Source: Cristatella mucedo (lineage: Eukaryota; Bryozoa; Phylactolaemata; Cristatellidae). From it: a stretch of DNA of 64,000 bases. The notes under the pieces are model-generated. The model saw only the letters and a list, made by a program, of their open reading frames with translations, was not told the DNA's origin and ran no database searches. Shown here piece after piece: positions 11,034 through 21,776 of this stretch (the first letter of the stretch is position 1; each line of letters begins with the position of its first letter). The translations under genes and the position numbers were made by a program. Location of the stretch: positions 3,247,001 to 3,311,000 of the forward strand of contig WPIO01000035.1 in assembly GCA_009760855.2 (NCBI GenBank). Direction: 5' to 3'.

Positions 11034-11764
11034 AAAGACACTCTAACCCAATGTATGTAGGCTGCCTCTATTCTTCTGATCATGCGAGGCTGAAATTTGA
11101 ACTTTGTCTACATCACGGTTGGTATGCCTCCCAAAAATCTGCAGCCAATCTTCAATCTGCAGCCAGCATAGACTAATGAATGCAACTTGGTGGGTCCAGA
11201 TCGAAGAGTGAGCTTTGGAGGGCATCTTGTCAGAAATGGTCTTTCTGAAGACGGCATTCTCCTGCAAGTAAAAGTCGATTATTTCTCTACGGTTTTTGCG
11301 ACGCGACTTCTTTGGTCAGTCTTATTGAGCTTAGAAAAGGAAGTCAAGAAGAGCCTGTCTTGCAAAAAAGAGAACTTGTCGTGCATGTAAATCTGCCTGA
11401 CGTGATGTAACTACAGTGACACGGCATGGTTCTTGGAGGCTGTTCCTTCCGACTTGGCCAGCTACACCGTAGATCTATCTGTACCCAGGAGAGATTCAGT
11501 AGCCTGAGGTAGATGTAATGCGATACGACCAACCGAGGGTCAACGGCTAGGGCCAAATCAAATTTGACCTTTGACCTGAGGCCCCACGGCACCTTATTCT
11601 GGGCATTCGGGTGCCAGGATTTCGTCATCGAAGACGTGGGAGGTGGTACTGAGTTTACGGTGGCGAAGTATCCGCATCTCGAAGGATGTATGGCTGGCGT
11701 TCCTCGACCGAGTCGTCAAAAAAATGAGGTCACGAGGTTCAGCTACCCGAGCGCGGCTGGAGAA

Positions 11765-11870
11765 TAATGACAATGATATTAATAACAATAATAATGCATT
11801 TGATACAGTTCCCTCGGAGAACTCAAGATCTCTTAGGCATTTTACATCTGCTGCGTTAGATTAAGTCTGT
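11765..11870 (-). mobile_element. Solo LINE 3' tail, minus strand
   Basis: An AATAACAATAATAATGCATTTG run is followed by a degraded tail hairpin (TTCCCTCGGAGAACTCAAGATCTCTTAGGCATTT). No coding part is attached. Confidence 0.7.
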
Positions 11871-13400
11871 TGGCCACCGAATAATGAGTACGGAAAGAAT
11901 AAGCAAGCTCCCCATAACGGCTTGTATTTTCTGCGTTCCCTTGTAGCACGATGCTTGTAGTCTCCCTCCCTCCCCTCTCGGAGCTGGAATCCTTGGCGAG
12001 CTGAGATGTGTCGCACAAGTGAGTCTCCATTACGCAGCTAATGACGCAACAATGTCGACTTGCTGGTATGTGTGTGTGTGAGGATAGTTACCCCGCCTTC
12101 AAGAGTGCCCCCTCCCCCCCCCCAGCTTTGGGAAGGCTGGCTTTGTTGTTTCCCACGTCCCCCGTAGACTAAGGTATCTAGGCTCCCCAGTAGTCCTTTT
12201 TGGTTTCCCAGCTATTCTTGGCTCATGCGATATCGTTATAAAGAGGTTCGATGAAACTGGCCCCTCTTGATCGGTTACAGATCCACCTAGACCCCTTATT
12301 TACCTAATCGGTGCAAGATCTCTCTGAATCTCAGAGCCTCCTCCCAGCACTCGGCGTCATCTCTACCTGTTATGTTATCTGCCGCTATCCTGCTATCTTT
12401 CTAACCTATATGGACAAATATTCTCTGCGCACATTTAAATTATTATTTTTCTGTAGCATTTATTTGCTACTGCTTACTGGCTTCCGCATTTTTTTGCAAG
12501 CTGCATGTGAGTTTTTTAAATGTTCGCAATTGCTTATCAATTTTTGGTTGTACTAACACTTTGAGTTATAAATGAAACATGCAAAGACGTGCATGCATTT
12601 TCTGCATTATCTATTCGTTTCAGAGTGAAGAAATTTGTTTATTATATCGTTGCAGGTGTCTATGTCTGGTACAGGAAAAAATTTCCCGTCCGAATGACTA
12701 TCGGACGGAAGTTCGTTAAGCATTCTAATCCTGAATACAAAGTTTCCGCTGTGTCCACGCTAACGCTTGTAAAGGATGAAGCCTAAAGCACGGTTACAAT
12801 GCGTGCCTATCGTCCACTACGATCTGTTCTCACAACGAAGCGAAGCTGTTCGACAGTATCGCTCTAGCTTCAACCGTAGCGAATGCTGTTCCATCGGCAC
12901 TGTCCCGTGAAAGTGTATTATGGTTATACCTTGGCTTAGCATTGCGTAGTCGGCAGCTGAACTGCTTGTCTTCTTGTAAAAGAGACACGCGAAAGCCAGC
13001 CACGCTAAGTACATATCAATGCATACAATTTAATACATACAGTAACCGTACGATCGCGCTTTGTTTATACATATGTAAAGTGGCGAGTAGGAGATTCAGT
13101 TCTCTGAGGACACTATGCAAGTGTATTATTTTTATTATGTTAACAATTTACTAAAATATAGACAAAAATATATTTAAGCTAAATGCACACACTTTTGGGG
13201 CGCTTGCATCCTTATAACACAGGGTTGCTGTCCAACACTGTTCTGTCATCTCAAATTACGCAAGAGTTAATTGATTCCTTCGAGAAGCTCTCTGGCTGCT
13301 CAAGGAAAGCGAAAACAGAATGCCGGAGTGTTCCTCGTCACTTAAAAGAACTAGGTTTACGTCGATCACTCGCTCGCTCGCTCGCTACGGCTGCCACAGC
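11871..13400. other. No gene recognised
   Basis: AT-richer sequence with a C-rich run at about 12110-12123 and only short open frames (up to 90 codons). I find no domain, no SINE head and no clear exon. Confidence 0.5.
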
Positions 13401-13435
13401 TACCGACGGAAAAGCTGCTAGCTTTTCCGTCGGTA
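13401..13435. repeat. Perfect inverted repeat, 16-bp arms and 3-nt loop
   Basis: TACCGACGGAAAAGCT is followed by GCT and then by its exact reverse complement. A short CTCG tandem run lies just upstream (13368-13386). No TTA tail or tRNA promoter boxes flank it, so it is not part of the recognised mobile elements. Confidence 0.8.
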
Positions 13436-13728
13436 TGCTTCGCATTCCGTGCTAGCTGCGTGCATGGACTAGTCGCTGCTAGGGAAGGGTTTTCGATTCT
13501 TTCGTTGAGCGTTGTGAAGTGCCTGTACAAGCGATTTAGTTTTTTACGCAAATAAAAATGGTCTATTGTTATTATTGTTACTGCTCCGGTTTGCATCCCC
13601 AATGGCCTTTAAGTGGAACAATGGAGCTGTAGCCCATAGAGGACGCGAGAGCACGAGGACGCTGCAACTAGAGGAGCAGTTCAGCTATCTATGCTGGACG
13701 CAATCCGTGGCCGTCCCTACGGGTCAAA

Positions 13729-13900
<172 letters not shown>

Positions 13901-13999
13901 CTGCTAATGCCAATTATGTATTAATTTTCCAAGCCCGACGGTACCCGGGTGTACGGGCGCTCTTCCAGTGCACCTGCACAGCGTCGTACTGTAGCGCAT

Positions 14000-16720
14000 A
14001 CATCAGCATCGGTCTAGCCTATAGCACGATTGCACTCGCGAGTTATGCGGCGAAACAGTTTCAAAACTTATGTGCCTATCGCTCTGCTCGCTGTCGTCTT
14101 AGGTGCGCGCAACGAGGGCAGAGCATTTAAGCGTAAATGAAGTAGTGCATGCTGGACATCGGCGGCTATTGCCAGGGCCTATCGTCGGCGCGAAGAAAAG
14201 AAGGATCCGAACTGCGAGCGAACTGCTGCGGCTGCCTCGCCGACCTTCGCCTCTCCGACTCAAAAAGGCAGCGGAGCACGCGGGGTGTGGCTCGCTCGCG
14301 CCAGAGGTCGGCTCTTCATCTCTCCGGGCAACTGACGCACCAGGCTGCGAGAGCAGCAGCGTGCACTAGAATGCCATTGTGCATTGGTAGCTTGGTGCTT
14401 GGTAGGTAGGACCCGCCGTCACCCGATGCGACGCGCGATGCGTGCTATCGCATTGTGGTCGAACCGTGCGCCGCAGACCTCGAAAAAACAACTTCGCACC
14501 TCGCGGAACAGCGGGCAGTCAACAATGGCCGTCAGAATGGACGCGCTGCCGAGCGCTCCATTTAGCATGCTCGGCCGGCCGACCGGCTGAGTAAGCCGTC
14601 GCCATTGATGACCTCGCCAGCCGACTGACACCGCACAATGGCCGGCGTGTATTAGCTGAAAAATCAGCGCTCGCCGATGTTTTGTATGCAAGCCTTATTA
14701 CTGACGGCCGCTGCCAGTCTGCGAACCTGGCGGCGTCTCGCTGGGCGCGATTCTGCAGGCTGACGACGAGAAGTCCGACGAGTCGCCGCTGCCGCCACAG
14801 TCGTCGTCGACGGTCGGTCGCGATGTCAGTCGCGGCCGCCGCCAGTCCGCGGGCCGCTACGGCGCGTCGGCGAAACGGCCCGCACGAGGCTGCCTTCGGA
14901 GAGCGCCGTCGCTGAAGCCTTGGCCGCAGCGACATGCTCGGCATCGCCTCGTCGGGCCTCGTCCTGACCGTAGACGGCGTGAGATGGGCCCGCGCTCCGC
15001 CTCCGTCAGCCGCCGCCGCAGATTCTGGACGACGAGCGACCGCCTCCGCCGCCGCGCGCGTGGCCGTCTCGTGGGACGTCCCGTGGAATTCGGCCGAAAC
15101 TTGGCAGTCCGACTCGCGGCGCGCGGACGACGAGCTGGGCGGCGGCGCCGGTGGCTGCCGTCTCTGGCGCCGGGCTGGAGACTTTAGCGGCGGCGGTCGG
15201 GCGACTGCCACCGAACGCGGCGAGCTGGCGCTGAGCTGCCCGTCGCCGAGAGCGGGGCGAGGCGCGAAATCGAGGCAGTCGACGTCGCGGCTCGCCGCGG
15301 CATCATTCGGCGGCTCGCCGCGACCGGCTACCGAGGGTGCTGCATCGCCGCACGGCGCAAGGCGTACGTTGCGGCGTCTCGCTGCGAGCGCCTGGCCGTC
15401 GCCTGCGCTTCACTCTGAGTCGGTGACGAGCGATCGGGGGCAGCGGGAAAAGGCGGAGAACACTCGTGCGAGGAGCCAGTCTAGTGTGGACGCAGCGGGC
15501 GACCATCGATCCGCTACCCGGGAGTCCGCCGCCAATTCGCCAGGCGTCAAGACTAACGCCGTCACCGCCGCCGCCTCCACAGCGACGCATCGGGACGTCG
15601 GCCTCGCCTACGGCGACTCGAATGGCGGCTTCGGCTACCGCCTGTATTCGCAAGTCCGCTGGAGCCAGGAGGACTCTATTTCCTCGAGAAACTTCCCGAG
15701 TCAGACTAGTGGGAGGCTGAAAGCCAAGTGCGGGTTCATGGACTCTGCCATGCGCAACATGTACAACTCGACCGAGCAGAGGCGAATCGAGTACCTGCTG
15801 AGGCTCTAGTTGCAGCCGACCGCGACCGTGGCGGCTGCGGGCGGCGTCGCACCCACACGCGCTTGCCGGTGACAAGTCCGCAGCCAAACAGCCGGTCAGC
15901 GTCGTCACCGCAAGTGGCCAAGTTCGGACTACTTCCGTCACCGGCCCGATCGGCACTAGCACGCCGGGAGCGCGTGTCCTGCAAGAGAGCAGCGACGTCT
16001 CGCGATCGCTCGGACCGCGTGGGCGCGTGACCTTCGCCAAGGATACGTTACAGCGACCGACGGCCGCAGTAAGCAAAGACTCGAATAAGACGCATGGACA
16101 AAGATACGAGCTCGGCGAGCGGTCGGCGTGGAGGCCACGACCTCCAGGTTCGACTTAGCGGTTGCGTTTACCGCGTCCGATCGACTGCTGCGGTGTGAGT
16201 AGAGGTGGCCCCGGGCCGCTCGACTCAGCGGTCGCGGGGCGAACGCGATGCAGCGAACGTTGCGACGAACGTTGTCCGACCGCGGTATCGCCACCAGCTC
16301 CGATAATCCACTCGGCGGTGTCGAGCGCCGACCAGGCGCAGGAACGCAACTACCCCGAGGCTCCGAGGTCAGACAGTGCAGCTTTGGCGAATGGACGAAA
16401 TGCCAATGCTCGTTCGAGTTCGCTCCGATCAACAGGACATCTTTCGGACAGGTTGCTTCTCGCGTTATTTCTCTTTGACACGAGACGCAGCTGGCAGTTT
16501 CGCGATCGGACGACGAAGCCGTGACTCGGAGCTGCTTTGAGCCCGAGGCAAATACGAATTCGTGACGAGGGCGGCGCTACCTAGGGAAGATCGCGCTCGC
16601 GCGGAGCTCGCGCCGGCGCGCTTTCGGTCCGCAGATAAGTGCGCTCGCTAATATACGGGCGCCGTCCAGTCGTCGCAAGCTGCGATTCGCTTCGTTCGAG
16701 AACCGCGTTTGACGCCGTAA
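14000..16720. other. Strongly GC/CpG-rich island
   Basis: CpG-dense sequence contrasts with its AT-richer surroundings. Overlapping open frames occur on both strands: 14519-15211 minus, 14934-15809 plus, 15303-16076 minus and 16162-16524 plus. Islands of this kind mark 5' ends of genes elsewhere in the window (18.1 kb and 41.5 kb), but no recognisable domain is present. Confidence 0.7.
14934..15809 (+). CDS. Candidate coding frame in GC island, unknown
   Basis: A 291-codon frame from ATG to TAG. The N-terminal 180 residues are Ala/Arg/Ser-rich and could be a by-product of GC content. The last 100 residues look more like real protein, with G/C in most third positions (THRDVGLAYGDSNGGFGYRL, MDSAMRNMYNSTEQRRIEYL). 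Coding-like translation seems to continue after the stop in other frames: about 15785-15850 in one, and 15871-16524 in another with one in-frame TAG near 16160. A pseudogene, sequence errors or a spliced gene would all fit. No family is recognised, and the overlapping minus-strand frames cannot be excluded. Confidence 0.3.
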   Translation: MLGIASSGLVLTVDGVRWARAPPPSAAAADSGRRATASAAARVAVSWDVPWNSAETWQSDSRRADDELGGGAGGCRLWRRAGDFSGGGRATATERGELALSCPSPRAGRGAKSRQSTSRLAAASFGGSPRPATEGAASPHGARRTLRRLAASAWPSPALHSESVTSDRGQREKAENTRARSQSSVDAAGDHRSATRESAANSPGVKTNAVTAAASTATHRDVGLAYGDSNGGFGYRLYSQVRWSQEDSISSRNFPSQTSGRLKAKCGFMDSAMRNMYNSTEQRRIEYLLRL

Positions 16721-16969
16721 TAATAGGCAAAACGCACGCGTAATTGGAGCGCGAGCTTAGTGCAGCAGGTCACATCAATCGTCTAGTCTAGGCCACAGGC
16801 AGCTGCAGCGAGGATATTCTTTTTAGACGTAGGATATGTGAAGAGCATAGTTTTAGCCTTATTCGCGACGTGTAGGTGCGCTTCACGACCGAGCTCGTAA
16901 TTTCGAGTCATGCAGTAGGTGGAATCTCTACATAAAAAGCTGCGAGCGGAGTAACGGGTGCTACGTGGT

Positions 16970-17137
16970 GAGCCGTAATGGCTCACTAGGTAAGGCGGTT
17001 GCTTTTCACAACATCGGCATCGATGGTCATGGGTTCGAATCCTGGGGTGGGCTATCCCATATCGCCACTTCAAGCGGCGGTGATAGCCGTTAAGGCTCTT
17101 CTGTCGCTATACAAAAAGAGGCTGTTAAATCAGCTAG
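16970..17137 (+). mobile_element. tRNA-derived SINE, family 2
   Basis: The head has a tRNA-like A box (TGGCTCACTAGGTAAGG) and a perfect B box (GGTTCGAATCC). The body ends with GGTGATAGCCGTTAAGGCTC, TGTCGCTATACAAAAAGAGG and CTGTTAAATCAGCTAG. The same order recurs at 23.1, 32.3, 35.4, 39.3, 51.2 and 52.1 kb. Confidence 0.85.
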
Positions 17138-18126
17138 TATTTTGTTTTATTTTACGCATATTTTGACGTTATATAAATGAGGCTTTTTAATTAGCTGCAG
17201 CTGCGTGCGCCTTCTGCTGCAATTAGCGAAGCGCCTGACACTAATGCGCATGCCTAAGCTGTGGCCAATTGTTAAGCCTATGAAGCAGCGCAGTGTCGGG
17301 CCACTAATGCAGGTTATATTTCGTGTCGTCTGCTGCAAATGATCGAGCTCTCGTATATTTGCCCATTGAGAAGAATAAAGAAGAGTCTCGTTTACCCCGC
17401 ACGAGCACCCGCTGTATCTCCGTGAGAATCCCTCTAAAACAGCCGCCGCCGGAGACGCTGTCACACAACACTGCCTTTACATTGTTACCACTTTTGCACC
17501 GTAAGTTGTACGTGGTTGCGACAAACCCAGCGAATAATTCGCCTCGGAATCCTGCCAAAAAGGATGACAGGCGCTCCTGAAAATATCAATTCTTCACTGT
17601 TTGCAGTGGTGAATATCGTGCCTTCCTAACAATTTCCTCTCAAAATAATCGCCCGGCCTCGCGGTAGCGATTTCGAGCGGCTCCGAAGCTTAAACTCGAA
17701 AGTTGCCCATGCCAGCCACAGCTTCCGGAAATCCCTGTCACTTTGCGTGGCAAGACGCACTTCTTTAAAGTTATCCAGGGTGGATAATTAATTAACAGAG
17801 CATTTTCCGTGGAAAACAAACACATTCTGTCTGTGTGCGGCCTGCGAGAAAGACGGCAGGAATTCCTGAGAAACGCAAAGACGGAAAATCGCTTGACAAG
17901 CGTGCCGCCCACGCTGGTGCGCGCGAGCGCTTACTAACAGCACACCCATAGGGCGATGAATGAAAATAAAACAATTTATCAGAGGGTTGAGCGACTCGCT
18001 TGCCGAGATCCGTCCGGCTGTGCACCTGAGCCTAGAGACCCCGTACAGTAGGCGGGGTCCATTGCGTCCTTGACCTCTTCCATCGGGCACTTCCGGCGGC
18101 GTGCTTCCCGAGCTTCCGACGAGACT

Positions 18127-18455
18127 ATGGCGTCGTGCGTTCGTAGGCGTGGACGCGCGTCGATGCTCCAGCCAGGTGTAGTTAGTAGCAGTGTGTCCGA
18201 AAAGAGCTGCTTCGGCGGCGAAAACGATTCGTCGTCGGATTCGGATATGGATCTAGACGACATGGTGTCGCGCTCAGTGCAGCTGCTAACCGGCGAGCTT
18301 CTTCCGGTAAAGGACGGTAACCGATCGGACGGCCGGCTTTTCCTGGACACCAGCAAGGATGAGAGTCTGGGCAGGAGCGTGGCGCATAGCGGTGCGATTG
18401 AGCGGCAGGACGGCGAACATTCCGCACCGAGTGACCAGAAGACCAAGAAGCCTGC
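18127..18455 (+). CDS. DNTTIP2: DNTTIP2 exon 1
   Basis: Residues 1-109 plus two bases of codon 110. It includes an acidic run ([14 protein letters not shown]) and [11 protein letters not shown], and ends at a GTGAGT donor after CCTGC. The surrounding sequence is GC-rich, consistent with a 5' gene end. This N-terminal part is poorly conserved, so its membership rests on phase, position and composition. Confidence 0.82.
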
Positions 18456-21400
18456 GTGAGTTTCGGGAGCGGTCATTGTCGGTGCTCGGCTTCGGCGACG
18501 GTGACAGTTAGCTGTCGCTTATTGCATGCTTAACTAGTGCTCTTCCAATATTTGACCTAAGTGAAATTAATTTCTGGGTGGGCGACGTGGGTTTTGCAGT
18601 CTGTGCTGGTTGGTCGTACGCTTGGAACCGATTGCCGACGTTTGCCCTCAGCTACCATGCTTCCAAACTTTGAATTGACCACCGACTGGCATCGCGTCAT
18701 CTCCCGATTCTACGATATTCAAAAAGAAGCCTCACTAAATTGCCTGCTCCATTAAGCCTTTGCTTTGTCCTAATGAATTTGTTCTTTGTATGCCCATGTG
18801 TTCTGAAATTGTACATGCTGTGACCAGCCAATCGACGTACTTTGTTTTCAGCATGTATAAAGTGCCTAGGAAGAGATAGTATTCTGATGGGGCGTTATAT
18901 AAATATTTTATTAGTAATATTACCGCCTGTAACTTATTGGTTACTAGGCAGTCAGTTATGATGTCCAGAACAATGTTTGTTATTCGTTGTGCTTCCCACA
19001 ACAAAGATGGGAGTGAGACTGATGCTCGCTGTTCCACTAGGCCTGCACCAAGATATCACTAATGGATGTTTAAATAATCCGCATCGCAAGCTTCTCATAG
19101 TGCACAGATGCTGGTAGAATGAACGTGCACACTAGTAAGTGGTAACTTGGTTTCTGTGGGCAAGCTGGTGATATATTCGTGTATTCAAATGGATCCTGAT
19201 GCCTAATGGTGTTTCGTGGAGGTGAGCGACGGTGAGGTAATATGATTGGATTGCCCCGAGATCGGATGGCCCTTCACCCACAATAGTCGCTTGTAGTTCT
19301 CTCAGTATCAAGTCTGACCCGGACTTGTGCCAGCCACAACTTCCGAAAGTACCTTTGTAAACTTGCTTGCTGATGGGATTTTCTCTGTACATTGCTTTCT
19401 GTGCTTCTTTATGTAATGAAAACAATTTTTAAAGCATGCTAGTACTTATCTAAAATGATGTAGTAAATGAAAGTCCCTCAAAAGTTATGAGCTAATAGGG
19501 TCCTTCTTTGCAGGCACCATAGAGTATTCCTCTTCATTGGCTGGGCTGCTAAATAATAACTATGCTAAGTGTGTTTATTTTGCAGTTTCTTTGTGGCTTA
19601 GAAGGACTACTTTCAGTGGTCAAAGGTCAAATGAAACTGGAGGAATTGGCTTTGGCAGCCGTGGAAGAAGGGTCTGCCGTATCCCCCTACCCCCCTCATG
19701 AAGTCCCAACTCAGGCTTCGCCCTGCAATTGCTGCTTATATTGTGATGACGGTGCTGCCACGCAAGCAGATGTGGTAGGACTGTAGGAGGCAAGTGATAG
19801 GCTCAGTTCCTGTAGCTAATGGTACAGTTGCATGCAATTTGTAATTAAAAAATTGTAACTCGATAAGACTGGAAGTTACAGTGAGACTTGCAGTGACATG
19901 AGCTCTCTCATTACGTTCATTGATCGCTCATTCGTGTGAAGGAGAGGAAGGGGTTAGCAGGGATTTAAGGAAGTTGCTCTGCGAGACCTCTAAGAGTAGC
20001 CTGCCGAGACTGAATGTGCTTAGCATGCAGAATCACGAGCTTATTTGCCTGTTTGCACTAGCCACACACCTGGCCGCAACAAGAAAATGAGCGGCCTGGT
20101 CGCCAATGGATATTCAAACATTTCCTAGTGTGTGTGATGTGTTATGTGCATGTATTTGCTAAAGGAAAGTGCTGGACATCTGAATCGTATTAGGCCATGC
20201 TTATAAGTTTGGTACCTTACCGTGAACTACCCACTCGCTCGGAGCTTTCTATGACCAAGTTGCATTCAATGTCGTGTCTATTCTTTGGGCATCTATCTGT
20301 AGCTGATGCCGCTGTGTTTTTGCTTTTCTCTCCGGCTCAGGATCATTGAAGGCTGAAGGCGTGCGTGTGAAAGCCCACGCTGCATGCTCTGCTAGTTTCC
20401 TTCAAGCTTTAACTTAATATGCTGTGGCTGTAACTCTGCTGGTTCCCCATTCTCTGTAATCCACTGTGCTGTCAGTAACAAATGTTTTAAAGAAATACCT
20501 GGGTGTGTGTCAGACGGTCATGTACATTCAGGTAAATCCCGCTGGCCCTTATGTTCTTGTATAAATTCCTAATCCATAGACTTATCACCTGAATCCTGCA
20601 CCCAGGCGTCCAAAAAGTGATCAGTGTGAATTCAGAAAAACCTTCTCTGGAAGCCCTCTTACAGTGTGGCAAATTACAGACTTTTGAATAATAATTTTCA
20701 GTCGAGTGGACTTATGATCTCAGTCGAATCCCACAATCAGTGTAATCCCAATGGCTTGCTGTAAATTCTCTTTTAATGGCTGTAGGCTAAAGGATGTCAG
20801 TTGCAGTATGACTGATCCCATTTGAAGTGCACTTTTGCCGAGCCTGAAGCTGCTAGCTGAGGGAAGTTGCTTCAAAATTAGCACCTATGAAAGGTTAGCC
20901 CGGGTCCGGGAGGAAAGTCCCTCCAATCTTTGCAGCGATGCAGTAGCTGTCAGTCAAGATTGCTGGCTGCTTTCGTCATCAACTTCCGAATGGATTAGAT
21001 CATACCAGCTTTGTACTGCTTTATGTGATGGCAGAGTATGTATTCCAGTGTGTGAAATATGGGTGGGTTGCCAACATGCAGCATTACGGCCTGATAAGTT
21101 TTAACATGCTGAACATATGTTTAGGCAGGATGGTTGACACTAGCAGTGACAGAAAAGTCGCACCACCGTGTACAGTAAGTCGTAACCAACTTCGGCTTGA
21201 CCAGATTCTGACAGCATGACTACCACACTAGGATCCGAAATTCTTCAGTGCCGAGTCCGAATCTACTTTCCCACGAAAGTTGTGAAGCTTCAGTCTCAAG
21301 AAGATTGGCTAGGCGGCTGGAAATTCGTAGCTAGAATTTGGTTGTAAGTTCTACAAGGTTTTCGACATTGAGTGCAGAGAACTGTTGATAGGAGGAGATG

Positions 21401-21677
21401 CAAGCAGCCGGGTGGATCGTAATCGATTTCTTGTCAAACCGATTGCCGAATTCTGACGTATGCATAATTTGAGTTACGAGCTCCGGCAGAGAACGAATAA
21501 AACTCGTAAGCCAAGGTACCACTGTATAGGTCGAATACCCTGCCTCAGCAGCCTGCCGAACTCAGGGTACACTGGCTGGCGTGCTGCATCGGTACCAGAC
21601 AAGAATTCCTCAAAGGACTGTTCAAGTTATTGCTGGTCAAGCACGTTGGATTGTATAGCTCAAGTACTTTGTTTAGG

Positions 21678-21776
<99 letters not shown>

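Noticed and set aside
16645-16675. TATA-like AATATA followed by CCAGTC as a core promoter
   Set aside because: The spacing of about 16 bases is too short for a TATA-initiator pair and no gene start follows.
16970-17060. Possible functional tRNA gene
   Set aside because: The A and B boxes are present, but the sequence continues into a shared SINE body and tail and does not form a clean cloverleaf with a paired acceptor stem.
18070-18126. Upstream extension of DNTTIP2 exon 1
   Set aside because: The in-frame extension has no ATG; it would begin with TTG, so ATG 18127 is preferred.
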